From Acinetobacter dispersus (GTDB taxonomy: Bacteria; Pseudomonadota; Gammaproteobacteria; Pseudomonadales; Moraxellaceae), in assembly GCF_009884975.1 (NCBI RefSeq), contig NZ_CP041970.1:1302001-1366000 (forward strand): a stretch of 64,000 nucleotides of DNA, read 5' to 3'. The notes under the pieces were generated by a model that ran no database searches, was not told where the DNA came from, and was given only the letters and a program-made list of their open reading frames with translations. Numbering within the stretch: position 1 is the first letter of the stretch; every line of letters begins with the position of its first letter. This document shows positions 1 to 8,292 of the stretch, piece after piece. The translations under genes and the position numbers were made by a program.

Positions 1-18
1 TATAATTTGGCTATCCAC
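1..18 (-). CDS. Possible start of the next paa gene (paaK-like position), partial
   Basis: On the minus strand, 42 bases past the thiolase stop codon, a GTG codon at 18-16 opens a frame that runs off the window edge and reads V/M-D-S-Q-I-I. An AGGAG lies 8 bases upstream, a good ribosome binding site. In paa clusters the gene after the thiolase is often phenylacetate-CoA ligase (paaK), so this may be its first codons. Six codons cannot identify a product; the call rests on position and the Shine-Dalgarno sequence only. Confidence 0.3.
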
Positions 19-60
19 TGCCGTATCTCCTATGTCGTTATTACACGAGAACCATCTACA

Positions 61-1272
61 TTAATTTAAATTTTCTAAAATAAGGGCCACACCTTGGCCG
101 ACACCAACACACATGGTGCACAGTGCATATTGACCACCACGTCTTTTTAATTCTCTGGTGGCGGTAATCACCAAACGAGTTCCGCTCATACCCAGTGGAT
201 GTCCAAGGGCAATCGCACCACCATTCGGATTAACACGTGCATCATCATCTTTTAAACCCAACTCACGCATACAGGCCAAAGACTGAGCTGCAAATGCCTC
301 GTTCAGCTCAATCACATCCATTTGATCTAAGCGAAGACCTGTTTGTTTTAAAAGTTTCTGAACTGCTGGCACGGGCCCAATGCCCATATATTTTGGCTCA
401 ACACCTGCACTTGCAATCGCGACCACACGTGCCAAAGGTTTTAATCCGTGGCTATCAGCAAACTGACGATTGGTCAATAACACACATGCCGAACCATCAT
501 TGACACCAGAAGCATTGCCCGCAGTGACTGAACCACCCTCTTTACGGAATGGGGCTTTGAGTTTTGCCAAACCCTCTAGGCTAGTCTCTGCTCGTGGATG
601 CTCATCTTGACTAAAAATAGTGATGTTCTTTTTACGATCGACCAGTTCAACGGGCAAGATTTCATCTGTAAAAAAACCATTTTGTTGCGCCACTGCCACT
701 TTTTGTTGACTACGAATCGCAAACTCATCCTGATCTTTTCGGCTAATCTGGTATTTCTCAGCCACATTCTCAGCCGTTTCCGGCATGCTGTCGGTGCCAT
801 ATTCGGCTTTCATCTTTTTATTAACAAAACGCCAGCCAATCGTGGTATCAAATATTTCCGGACTGCGTCCAAATGCTTCTGTTGGCTTGGCTTGAACAAA
901 GGGCGCTCGGCTCATTGACTCCACGCCACCTGCCAGTACAAATTGAGACTCGCCAGATTTAATTGAGCGTGCTGCCAAACCGACTGCATCTAAACCAGAT
1001 GCACATAAACGGTTCACTGTGATTGCAGGAACAGCTTCAGGTAAACCAGCCAATAAGGTTGCCATACGCGCCACATTACGGTTATCTTCACCCGCTTGAT
1101 TGGCGCACCCTAAAAACACTTCATCCAATTCTTGCCAAGGTAAATCAGCATGCTTTTCTTTTAAATATTTAATCGGCAATGCCGCAAGATCATCAGTACG
1201 CACTGAACTTAATGCACCTGCATAGCGACCAATTGGGGTACGAATAAAATCGCAAATTAAAACGTCTTCCAT
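61..1272 (-). CDS. paaJ: 3-oxoadipyl-CoA / 3-oxo-5,6-dehydrosuberyl-CoA thiolase
   Basis: A 403-residue thiolase of the PcaF/PaaJ type. It cleaves 3-oxo-5,6-dehydrosuberyl-CoA and 3-oxoadipyl-CoA with CoA, releasing acetyl-CoA and finally succinyl-CoA, the last steps of phenylacetate breakdown. The N-terminus has the typical thiolase opening ([16 protein letters not shown]). The nucleophilic Cys sits in [11 protein letters not shown] near residue 90, and the C-terminal motifs [17 protein letters not shown] and [10 protein letters not shown] carry the catalytic His and Cys. AGGAG precedes the ATG by 6 bases. It follows paaH by 12 bases and is the last complete gene of the leftward paa operon here. 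No paaI thioesterase lies between paaH and this gene, unlike in E. coli. Paralogous PcaF of the beta-ketoadipate pathway is very similar, so the name rests partly on context. Confidence 0.93.
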   Translation of the reverse strand: MEDVLICDFIRTPIGRYAGALSSVRTDDLAALPIKYLKEKHADLPWQELDEVFLGCANQAGEDNRNVARMATLLAGLPEAVPAITVNRLCASGLDAVGLAARSIKSGESQFVLAGGVESMSRAPFVQAKPTEAFGRSPEIFDTTIGWRFVNKKMKAEYGTDSMPETAENVAEKYQISRKDQDEFAIRSQQKVAVAQQNGFFTDEILPVELVDRKKNITIFSQDEHPRAETSLEGLAKLKAPFRKEGGSVTAGNASGVNDGSACVLLTNRQFADSHGLKPLARVVAIASAGVEPKYMGIGPVPAVQKLLKQTGLRLDQMDVIELNEAFAAQSLACMRELGLKDDDARVNPNGGAIALGHPLGMSGTRLVITATRELKRRGGQYALCTMCVGVGQGVALILENLN

Positions 1273-1284
1273 TTTGACTCCTGT

Positions 1285-2823
1285 CTATGCAAAGGCTTTT
1301 AAATCTTTTGAATAATCAGCGCGAATACACTGCTGCTTCGCCACGTATTGTTTGAGATAAAGACTTGCACGATATTTTTCTTCGCCATAGATCGCATATA
1401 AATTGTTAAGTGTTGCCAAGACGTATTCAGCGCCCAATTGCATCATCCATTGATACGGCCCTTTAGGATAGTTCACTCCATATTTCATGGCATTATCAAT
1501 ATCTTCCATACTCGCAACACCATGCAGACTTGCTTCACAGGCTTCATTAATCAGCAAAACAATCGTACGCAAGGTTAATAGTGCTGGATGATCACTGATC
1601 CAAAGTACCTTGATCTGGGATTGGACAAAGAAATCCTCAACAGTTGCAAGATCATCCGCTTGGCAAAGATGGTTATGGCTAAGAACCACCGCCTGTGCCT
1701 GTTCAAAATGATGATGCCAATCCATCAATACCGTTTTACGACTTGGATAATCGATATTGGCAGATTCTCCATGACTTAGACGCAAATCAACATCATCAAT
1801 TTGGATGATATTTTCATTGCTTGCTAAAGCACGACTTAAGCCCAGACGTTCTAATAAATGCGGACATTGCGCCCATGTACCTTTGACTTGAACATCAGCA
1901 TGAAAAGACGGCGCAGTAATAAGCTGAGGCTGAAAAGTCGCATACTGATTTTTTTCATCATAGCGATAAAAGCCTTGCTTTGATTTACGTCCCCATGTAC
2001 CAGCATCAACCAATTCTTTCTGAATCAGGCTTGGACGATAACGCGGTTCATAAAAGAAGGCTTCATAAACACTTTGAGTGACTGAGAAATTAACATCTTG
2101 CCCAATTAAATCAGTTAACTCACACGGTCCCATCGCAAAACCACCGCACTGCTTTAGGGCATAGTCGAGCTGGTCATAGGTTGTGACCTGTTCTTGCAAG
2201 GCTCGAAATGCTTCTGCATAAAACGGACGGGCAATACGATTGACAATAAATCCAGGCGTTGACTTGGTTAAGACAGGAATTTTGTTCCAAGCCAGCATGA
2301 GCGTTCTTAATGACTGACATAAAACTTCCGTTGTTTTTAAACCTTGTACAATTTCGACCAGCTTCATCACAGGTGCAGGATTAAAGAAATGCAGTCCAAC
2401 CACTCGCTCAGGATGTGGAACAGCAGATGCAATTGCTGTCACTGAAATAGATGAGGTATTGGTGGCTAAAATAGTTTGGTCATTACAAATCGTCGCCAGC
2501 TGCTTAAACAAAGATTGTTTCACTTCCAGCTTTTCAACCACCGCTTCTATCACTAAATCGACACTTGCCAATGCTTCGATTTGATCAGCAATGGTCAAAC
2601 GTGAAAGTGCTTGCTGTGCCTGCTCAGAGGTTAGCTTGCCTTTTTCTGTCAACTTCGCGAAGGTCTGATGCAATCCATCAACCGCCTGCTGGCTCTTTTC
2701 ACGATCGAGATCGTAGAGAATAGTCGAATGACCATTGACGATCGCCAATTGAGCAATACCGATCCCCATTGTTCCAGAGCCAATCACGGCAATTTTAGCT
2801 TGAGACAAATCTAGATTCATCAT
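1285..2823 (-). CDS. paaH: 3-hydroxyacyl-CoA dehydrogenase PaaH
   Basis: A 512-residue NAD-dependent 3-hydroxyacyl-CoA dehydrogenase that oxidises 3-hydroxyadipyl-CoA in the phenylacetate pathway. The Rossmann fold opens with IAVIGSGTMGIGIAQ (GxGxxG) at residues 11-25. The catalytic-domain signature HFFNPAPVMKLVEIV lies near residues 145-160, and a second helical 3HCDH domain fills the C-terminal half (MEDIDNAMKYGVNYPKGP). The length fits the long PaaH form with a duplicated C-terminal domain. Tandem ATGs at 2823 and 2820 follow a GGGG-type ribosome site; either could be used. It starts 2 bases after the paaG stop and is followed by the thiolase, consistent with one operon. Confidence 0.93.
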   Translation of the reverse strand: MMNLDLSQAKIAVIGSGTMGIGIAQLAIVNGHSTILYDLDREKSQQAVDGLHQTFAKLTEKGKLTSEQAQQALSRLTIADQIEALASVDLVIEAVVEKLEVKQSLFKQLATICNDQTILATNTSSISVTAIASAVPHPERVVGLHFFNPAPVMKLVEIVQGLKTTEVLCQSLRTLMLAWNKIPVLTKSTPGFIVNRIARPFYAEAFRALQEQVTTYDQLDYALKQCGGFAMGPCELTDLIGQDVNFSVTQSVYEAFFYEPRYRPSLIQKELVDAGTWGRKSKQGFYRYDEKNQYATFQPQLITAPSFHADVQVKGTWAQCPHLLERLGLSRALASNENIIQIDDVDLRLSHGESANIDYPSRKTVLMDWHHHFEQAQAVVLSHNHLCQADDLATVEDFFVQSQIKVLWISDHPALLTLRTIVLLINEACEASLHGVASMEDIDNAMKYGVNYPKGPYQWMMQLGAEYVLATLNNLYAIYGEEKYRASLYLKQYVAKQQCIRADYSKDLKAFA

Positions 2824-2825
2824 GC

Positions 2826-3617
2826 TTAGCGCCCCTGAAAGTCAGGCTCACGCTTATTCATGAAAGCTTGCACACCTTCACGATAATCTTCTGAACGCCC
2901 TGCGATACGTTGTAAATCTCGCTCCAAGAACATCTGTTCATCAAAGCTGTTATTGCTGGATTGGTGGATGGCTTTTTTAATCAGTGACAGACCAAAGGTA
3001 GGCTGTTTGGCTAAACGTTCTGCCAGTTCAGTGACTTTTGATTTCAGCTCAGTATCTTCAGCAACATCCCAAATCATGCCCCATTCTTTTGCAGTTTCCG
3101 CAGGAAGTTTATCTCCCAGCAAAGCTAGACCCATTGCACGGGCTTGACCTACAGCACGTGGCAGAAACCAGGTTCCACCTGAGTCTGGTACCAAACCTAA
3201 ACGACAAAATGCCTGTACAAAATTGGCAGATTTCGCTGCGACAACCAAATCACAAGCTAAAGCGATATTTGCACCTGCACCAGCTGCCACGCCATTTACC
3301 GCACAGATCACAGGCTTGGGCATATTGACAATCATTTTGATCAGCGGATTATAGTAGGTTTCAATCGAGTAACCTAAATCAGGCGCAGCAGCATTTGGAT
3401 CAACCACACGATCGCCAAGATCTTGCCCTGCGCAGAAACCACGGCCTTCACCACTAATCACGACACAGCGAATATCTTGGTTTTTACTCCAAAAGCCCAA
3501 GACCTCAGCGACTTCACGGTGCATATCCACGTTAAAACTATTCAGTGCCTTTGGTCGATTAAAGGTTAAATAACCAACAGCATTCTTTTCTTCTACAATA
3601 ATATTTTGATAGTCCAT
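2826..3617 (-). CDS. paaG: Oxepin-CoA forming isomerase PaaG (enoyl-CoA hydratase family)
   Basis: A crotonase-fold protein of about 263 residues. PaaG isomerises ring-1,2-epoxyphenylacetyl-CoA to oxepin-CoA and also acts on the double bond of dehydroadipyl-CoA. The fold is shown by GYLTFNRPKALNSF near the N-terminus, GEGRGFCAGQDLGDR (oxyanion-hole region, residues about 57-71) and AVNGVAAGAGANIALACDLVVAA. The last residues, NKREPDFQGR, match the usual crotonase tail. Two ATGs overlap the paaF stop (ATGATG, with TGA inside); AGAGG is better spaced for the second at 3617, which I chose. Position between paaF and paaH separates it from PaaF, which is homologous. Confidence 0.92.
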   Translation of the reverse strand: MDYQNIIVEEKNAVGYLTFNRPKALNSFNVDMHREVAEVLGFWSKNQDIRCVVISGEGRGFCAGQDLGDRVVDPNAAAPDLGYSIETYYNPLIKMIVNMPKPVICAVNGVAAGAGANIALACDLVVAAKSANFVQAFCRLGLVPDSGGTWFLPRAVGQARAMGLALLGDKLPAETAKEWGMIWDVAEDTELKSKVTELAERLAKQPTFGLSLIKKAIHQSSNNSFDEQMFLERDLQRIAGRSEDYREGVQAFMNKREPDFQGR

Positions 3618-4390
3618 CATTCACCTCTAAATACAGGCTTTCTTTTTTCAAAGAATGCGTTAATTCCTTCTTTTCGATCGTTTGTTGCCGCCAACCAAAC
3701 AAAATTCTGGCGTTCAAGCTTTAATCCCTGACTCAGTGTTGTTTCATGAATACTTTTGATCGATTGTTTAATTACCCGAATCGCCAAGGGTGCTTGTTGA
3801 GCAATTTTCTTGGCTAATTGAATGGCATATTCCACAGTTAATGCTGTAGGGACTACTTCACTGCAAATACCGTGTTGCTCTGCCTGTTGTGCCGAAAGCA
3901 TTTCACCTGTCATCGCCCAGCGCATGGTCAATTGTTGCCCGACTAAGCGTGCTAAACGTTGTGTGCCGCCAGCACCTGGTAACATGCCTAAACCAATTTC
4001 TGGCAAGGCGAATTTGGCATTTTCACCACACAGTACGATATCTGTGTGTAAAACCAGTTCAAATCCCGCACCCAAGGCATAACCATTCACAGCTGCAATA
4101 ATCGGTTTACTAAACGCATCGATCTTCTGCCATAGTTTTGGACGGATATCGAGTTGCAAGGCCACTGAATCCATTTCTGCTAACTCAGCAAGATCAGCAC
4201 CTGCTGCAAAACAATATTGATTGCCTGTTAGAACAATGGCTTTGACTCTGGCATTGTGTTCTGCCTCTTCGAGCAATTCGCATAAATATTGCAAGGTCGC
4301 ATTATTTAAAGCATTCCGTTTTTCAGCACGATTGAGGGTTAATAGCATTACACCATCAATTGTTACTTCGGCTTTGATCAGCTCTTGCAT
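3617..4390 (-). CDS. paaF: 2,3-dehydroadipyl-CoA hydratase PaaF
   Basis: A 257-residue crotonase-family enoyl-CoA hydratase that hydrates 2,3-dehydroadipyl-CoA in the lower phenylacetate pathway. The motifs are LLTLNRAEKRNALN, GNQYCFAAGADLAELAEMD (oxyanion hole) and AVNGYALGAGFELVLHTDIVL. The hydratase glutamates lie in LPEIGLGMLPGAGGTQRLARLVG. The ATG at 4390 has AGAGG 6 bases upstream; an upstream GTG two codons earlier is less likely. Its stop overlaps the paaG start, so the two are translationally coupled. It begins just after the paaE stop. Confidence 0.92.
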   Translation of the reverse strand: MQELIKAEVTIDGVMLLTLNRAEKRNALNNATLQYLCELLEEAEHNARVKAIVLTGNQYCFAAGADLAELAEMDSVALQLDIRPKLWQKIDAFSKPIIAAVNGYALGAGFELVLHTDIVLCGENAKFALPEIGLGMLPGAGGTQRLARLVGQQLTMRWAMTGEMLSAQQAEQHGICSEVVPTALTVEYAIQLAKKIAQQAPLAIRVIKQSIKSIHETTLSQGLKLERQNFVWLAATNDRKEGINAFFEKRKPVFRGE

Positions 4391-4398
4391 AACCACCT

Positions 4399-5459
4399 CT
4401 ACTCATCAAAACTCAAACGGACATTTGAGCCTTTAGGTAAAGTTTGGCAGCTCAACACATAGCCTTTTTCGACTTCATCATCTTCAAGACTGTAGTTCAA
4501 GAACATATCAACATCACCAGAGAGCACCTTACAACGACAGGTCGCACACACGCCGCCTTTACATGCATAAGGTAAATCTGCACCTGCACGTAATGCTGCA
4601 TCTAAAATGCTTTCATCGTCTTGAGACACTGACACGATCAGTTCACGACCATCCAGTACAATATTGACTTGTTCTTCCTTACGATTCGCATCGGCATCGA
4701 CTGCTCGTTTACGGACATGACCGGTATTAAAACGTTCAGTATGAATCTTGTCTTTGCTTAAACCATAGGTCGGTAACAGGCTTTCGACTGTGTCCATCAT
4801 TCCATCTGGGCCACAGGCAAAAACATGATCAAAATTGCTTTCTAATACGTCATGATCAAACAATTGCTTTAATTTTGTTTCATCTATTCGACCATTCATC
4901 AACTCACTTTCGTTGAATTCACGGGAAAAAATATTGATCAACTGGAAGCGTTCTTTAAATTGATCTTTCAAATCCATAATTTGCTCAGCAAACATGGTCT
5001 GTTTCCATGAACGATTACCATAGAGCAAGGTAAAATTCGATGTCGATTGTTCAAACAAAACCTGTTTAATAATCGACAAAATTGGGGTAATACCACTGCC
5101 TGCAGCAACACCTAAAAATGCTTGACCGCCCGATCTGGCTGCTTTTTGGAAAAAACACCCTGTGGTGGCATCACATCAAGAACATCGCCGACTTTTAGAT
5201 AGTCATTGGCCCAATTTGAGAATTGACCTTGATCCATCTTTTTTACTGCAATACTGATATCTTCTTTCGGTGCATAACTACAGATCGAATAGCAACGACG
5301 AATCTCACCTGCCTCAGTTAAATGGCGAATCGTTAAATGTTGACCTGGCTGAAATTTAAATTGTTCTTGTTGCTCAGGCACAAGATCAAACGCAATACAA
5401 ATGGCCTGATCTGTCTGAGGTGTAATACTTTTTACTTTTAAGGGAATAAATTGGCTCAT
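4399..5459 (-). pseudogene. paaE: Phenylacetyl-CoA epoxidase reductase PaaE, interrupted by a one-base frameshift
   Basis: PaaE is the flavin and 2Fe-2S reductase that passes electrons from NADPH to the PaaABC epoxidase. The N-terminal 115 residues (5459-5112) hold an FNR-type domain with RCYSIC as FAD motif. The rest, in another frame (to 4399), holds the NAD-binding part and a plant-type ferredoxin domain with CKGGVCATC and a fourth Cys in VLSCQT. The break is at about 5140, where TCC is followed by five A and GCAGCC. One extra A restores ...FSKKAARSGGQAF..., an uninterrupted 353-residue PaaE of normal size. Frame 1 instead runs into a TAG after VKHF. AAGGA precedes the ATG. It could be a real mutation, a homopolymer sequencing error or, less likely, a minus-one slip at AAA-AAG. 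Confidence 0.9.
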
Positions 5460-5482
5460 GGCTGATTTCCTTATCTAAAACT

Positions 5483-5983
5483 TTAAATACATTTAAAATA
5501 ATCAAAGGGCTCAAGACAGTCCTGACATTTGTACAAGGCCTTACACGCGGTCGAACTAAACTCCGTGAGCAGCTTGGTATTTCGACTTTTACACCGCGGA
5601 CACACCACACCATCTTTTAAATGAACATGTGTTCCACACTGATGTGCTAAACCCTCTGGCGGCGCGATACCATAGTCTTGTAACTTCTTCTTGCCTATTT
5701 CAGACATCCAGTCGGTTGTCCATGCTTCAGATAAATCAACAATCACCTTTGCGGGAGTGAGGTCTTCTGCTGCCAACGCCTCGACAATCTGCGCTTTTAA
5801 TAAATCAGTTGCAGGACAGCCACTATAGGTAGGTGTTAATCGAACAATAATTTCTTGCTGATCATTCAGTTCCACTCCACGAATCATGCCCAAATCCACT
5901 ACAGATAAAGCAGGAATCTCAGGATCACTGACCGTTTGCAGAACATCCCAACACTGATCGATACAATGACGTATCATTTGCAT
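5483..5983 (-). CDS. paaD: Phenylacetate epoxidase maturation protein PaaD
   Basis: A 166-residue protein of the PaaD / MIP18 (DUF59) family, needed for Fe-S or metal maturation of the PaaABCE epoxidase. The DUF59 part is seen in VSDPEIPALSVVDLGMIR (residues about 18-35) and RLTPTYSGCPATD. The C-terminus is a four-Cys zinc-ribbon-like module (CPRCKSRNT ... CKALYKCQDC). AAGGAG lies upstream of the ATG. It sits between paaC and paaE with short gaps, the standard paaABCDE order. Confidence 0.92.
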   Translation of the reverse strand: MQMIRHCIDQCWDVLQTVSDPEIPALSVVDLGMIRGVELNDQQEIIVRLTPTYSGCPATDLLKAQIVEALAAEDLTPAKVIVDLSEAWTTDWMSEIGKKKLQDYGIAPPEGLAHQCGTHVHLKDGVVCPRCKSRNTKLLTEFSSTACKALYKCQDCLEPFDYFKCI

Positions 5984-5999
5984 GGCTCAACTCCTTGTC

Positions 6000-6755
6000 T
6001 TACCAAGTCATTTCAGGATAAGTGCGTTGAATGGCCTGCATTTCAGCCAACAAATATCCTAAATGTTCCGTATGTAGACCCTGTTTGGCACCACGGCGAT
6101 AAGCACCATTTACAGGAACTGTCAGCTCAAATCGTTTTAATTCTTCAGCAATTGTCTTGTCCCATTGTGCTTTTTCATCAGACAAGTCACTGATTAAACC
6201 CTGCTCAACCAGTACATATTCTTCAGCCGTCAACTCAAACAACTCTGCACTAAAACGCCACAAGCTATCTAATGCGACCTGTACACGCTGATGTGCTTCT
6301 GCTGTACTTAAGCTCAGACGCTCCATCCAGCTGGTTGAAAAGCGAATGTGGTATTTCACTTCTTTTAATGATTTCATTGCCAACGCAGCAATCTCGGCTA
6401 CTGCACTTTTGCTTAAAGATGTCATTAATAACAAGTGATAATGATCCATTAACCATTGGCGCACGATGGTTTGAGCAAAATCACCGTTTGGCTGTTCACA
6501 AATCAATAAATTGAGAAATTCACGTTCTGAACGGAAGTAAGCCAATTGATCTTCATCACGCTGTGCCTCTTCATATTGCCCAGCTAAGGTTAAAAAGTTT
6601 CTCGATTGCCCAAGCAGATCCAGACCAATATTTGCCAAGGCAATATCAATCTCTAGCTCTGGTGCATGACCACACCATTCCGCTAAACGCTGCGCAAATA
6701 CCAACTGGCTATCGCCAATATGTAATAAGAACTTAGATAAAATAGGATTATTCAT
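6000..6755 (-). CDS. paaC: Phenylacetyl-CoA 1,2-epoxidase subunit PaaC
   Basis: A 251-residue structural subunit of the multicomponent epoxidase. PaaC has a ferritin-like four-helix fold and pairs with PaaA but has lost the di-iron centre. The N-terminus (FLLHIGDSQLVFAQRLAEWCGHAPELE) and the segment ANIGLDLLGQSRNFLTLAG are typical of PaaC. I place the start at the ATG at 6755, because GGGAG is about 7 bases from it and only 1-2 from the alternative ATG at 6761. The ribosome site overlaps the end of paaB, indicating coupled translation. Confidence 0.93.
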   Translation of the reverse strand: MNNPILSKFLLHIGDSQLVFAQRLAEWCGHAPELEIDIALANIGLDLLGQSRNFLTLAGQYEEAQRDEDQLAYFRSEREFLNLLICEQPNGDFAQTIVRQWLMDHYHLLLMTSLSKSAVAEIAALAMKSLKEVKYHIRFSTSWMERLSLSTAEAHQRVQVALDSLWRFSAELFELTAEEYVLVEQGLISDLSDEKAQWDKTIAEELKRFELTVPVNGAYRRGAKQGLHTEHLGYLLAEMQAIQRTYPEMTW

Positions 6756-6767
6756 TTCCATACTCCC

Positions 6768-7058
6768 TTACATATGCTCGATGCCATCAGGAATATGATA
6801 GAACGTAGGATGACGATAAACTTTGTCTAGCGCTGGTTCGAAAAATTCAGCTTTTTCATCTGGCTGTGATGACTTAATCAATTCAGAACGAACCACCCAA
6901 ATACTAATTCCCTCATTACGACGGGTGTACACATCGCGTGCATGTTGCAATGCAATTTCATCATCAGATGCTCTTAAGCTACCAACATGACGATGACTTA
7001 GACCTTGTTTGCTACGAATAAATACTTCGTAAAGCGACCAGTTATTTTTATCTTCCAT
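6768..7058 (-). CDS. paaB: Phenylacetyl-CoA 1,2-epoxidase subunit PaaB
   Basis: A 96-residue small subunit of the phenylacetyl-CoA epoxidase, close to the usual PaaB length. It bridges PaaAC dimers in the complex. Recognisable segments are WSLYEVFIRSKQGLSHRHVGSL, ALQHARDVYTRRNEG and IWVVRSELI. The open frame extends to 7082, but the ATG at 7058 has GAGGA 8 bases upstream and gives the family N-terminus. It sits 33 bases downstream of the paaA stop. Confidence 0.93.
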   Translation of the reverse strand: MEDKNNWSLYEVFIRSKQGLSHRHVGSLRASDDEIALQHARDVYTRRNEGISIWVVRSELIKSSQPDEKAEFFEPALDKVYRHPTFYHIPDGIEHM

Positions 7059-7091
7059 TTTGATGTCCTCAATTTTGTCCATAAATTTTGC

Positions 7092-8027
7092 TTAAGCGAC
7101 TTGCGTTACGGCTTGCTGCTTTTTCGCGTAGATAACAGCTGCATCTCGAACCCATTTACCGTTTTCCCAAGCTTTGCGTCGTGCTTCTATACGCTCGTGG
7201 TTACATGGACCTCGACCCGCAATAACTTCATTGAATTCGTGCCAATTGATTTCACCGTGGATATAACGTCCCGCTTCTTCATCCCACTTCAAATCAGGAT
7301 CTGGAACGTCTAAACCAAGCTGCAAAATTTGCGGAACCGTGTTATCGACAAACTTTTGACGTAAATCATCATTACTGAATCGTTTAACTTTCCAAGCCAA
7401 ACTTTGCGCGCTGTTTGGAGAATGCTCATCGCTTGGCCCAAACATCATCAGTGCTGGCCACCAAAAGCGATTTACAGCGTCTTGTGCCATTTGTTTTTGT
7501 TCAGGTGTTCCAGCGGCTAGTACCATCATGGCTTCAAAACCTTGACGTTGATGAAAGCTTTCCTCTTTACAGATACGTACCATGGCACGTGCATATGGAC
7601 CATAAGAGGTACGGCACAACGCTACCTGATTCACAATCGCAGCACCATCTACCAACCAGCCAATCGCAGCTACATCGGCCCAAGTCACCGTCGGATAATT
7701 GAAAATTGATGAATATTTCATTTTTCCATCAATCAGTTTTTCCATCATGTCATCACGGTCAGCACCTAATGTTTCTGCTGCACTGTAGAGGTAAAGTCCG
7801 TGCCCTGCTTCATCTTGAACTTTTGCGAGTAAAACCGCTTTACGCTTTAAAGTCGGTGCACGCGTAATCCAGTTTCCTTCAGGCAACATGCCAACAATTT
7901 CAGAATGACCGTGTTGCCCAATTTGGCGAATCAAAGTTTTACGATAGGCATCTGGCATTTCATCTTTCGCTTCTATCGTGATGTCATTGGCAATATTTTG
8001 CTCAAATTTCTGATACTTATTTTCCAT
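7092..8027 (-). CDS. paaA: Phenylacetyl-CoA 1,2-epoxidase catalytic subunit PaaA
   Basis: The 311-residue di-iron oxygenase subunit that inserts one oxygen of O2 into the ring of phenylacetyl-CoA. Ferritin-like metal motifs are visible: [18 protein letters not shown] (ExxH) around residues 70-88 and [15 protein letters not shown] (ExxxH/ExxH) near 160-175. The open frame reaches 8108, but the ATG at 8027 has AGGGA upstream and begins with the expected [10 protein letters not shown]. It is the first gene of the leftward paa operon and is divergent from paaZ. Confidence 0.95.
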   Translation of the reverse strand: MENKYQKFEQNIANDITIEAKDEMPDAYRKTLIRQIGQHGHSEIVGMLPEGNWITRAPTLKRKAVLLAKVQDEAGHGLYLYSAAETLGADRDDMMEKLIDGKMKYSSIFNYPTVTWADVAAIGWLVDGAAIVNQVALCRTSYGPYARAMVRICKEESFHQRQGFEAMMVLAAGTPEQKQMAQDAVNRFWWPALMMFGPSDEHSPNSAQSLAWKVKRFSNDDLRQKFVDNTVPQILQLGLDVPDPDLKWDEEAGRYIHGEINWHEFNEVIAGRGPCNHERIEARRKAWENGKWVRDAAVIYAKKQQAVTQVA

Positions 8028-8292
8028 TTGTGTCTTCCCTTTAGGTCTCACCCTTAAATCCATTTTTCGATACATTAAAAATAAAGTCAATAACATTTTA
8101 TGTATCATATTTAAACTTCTCTAAAAAATAGAGATATGACATTGTTTTTGTTAACTATATTTAAATAATAAAAATCAACATGCTTTCTTTTTTATAAAAT
8201 ATAGTTGACTTTTTATTCAATCAGCGTGAAATTATGAATCATATTTTTAGTATTTCAAAAATTGATGTATCACATAAAAATGGAGTTTACTC
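8028..8292. promoter_or_regulatory. Divergent paaA / paaZ control region
   Basis: A 265-base AT-rich region that must hold the promoters of both paa transcripts. Three related decamers occur in the same direction: ATGTATCATA (8100-8109), ATGAATCATA (8234-8243) and ATGTATCACA (8265-8274). The last lies just before the paaZ ribosome site (GGAG at 8282-8285). I could not assign convincing -10/-35 boxes. No regulator gene of the PaaX type is adjacent. Confidence 0.5.
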
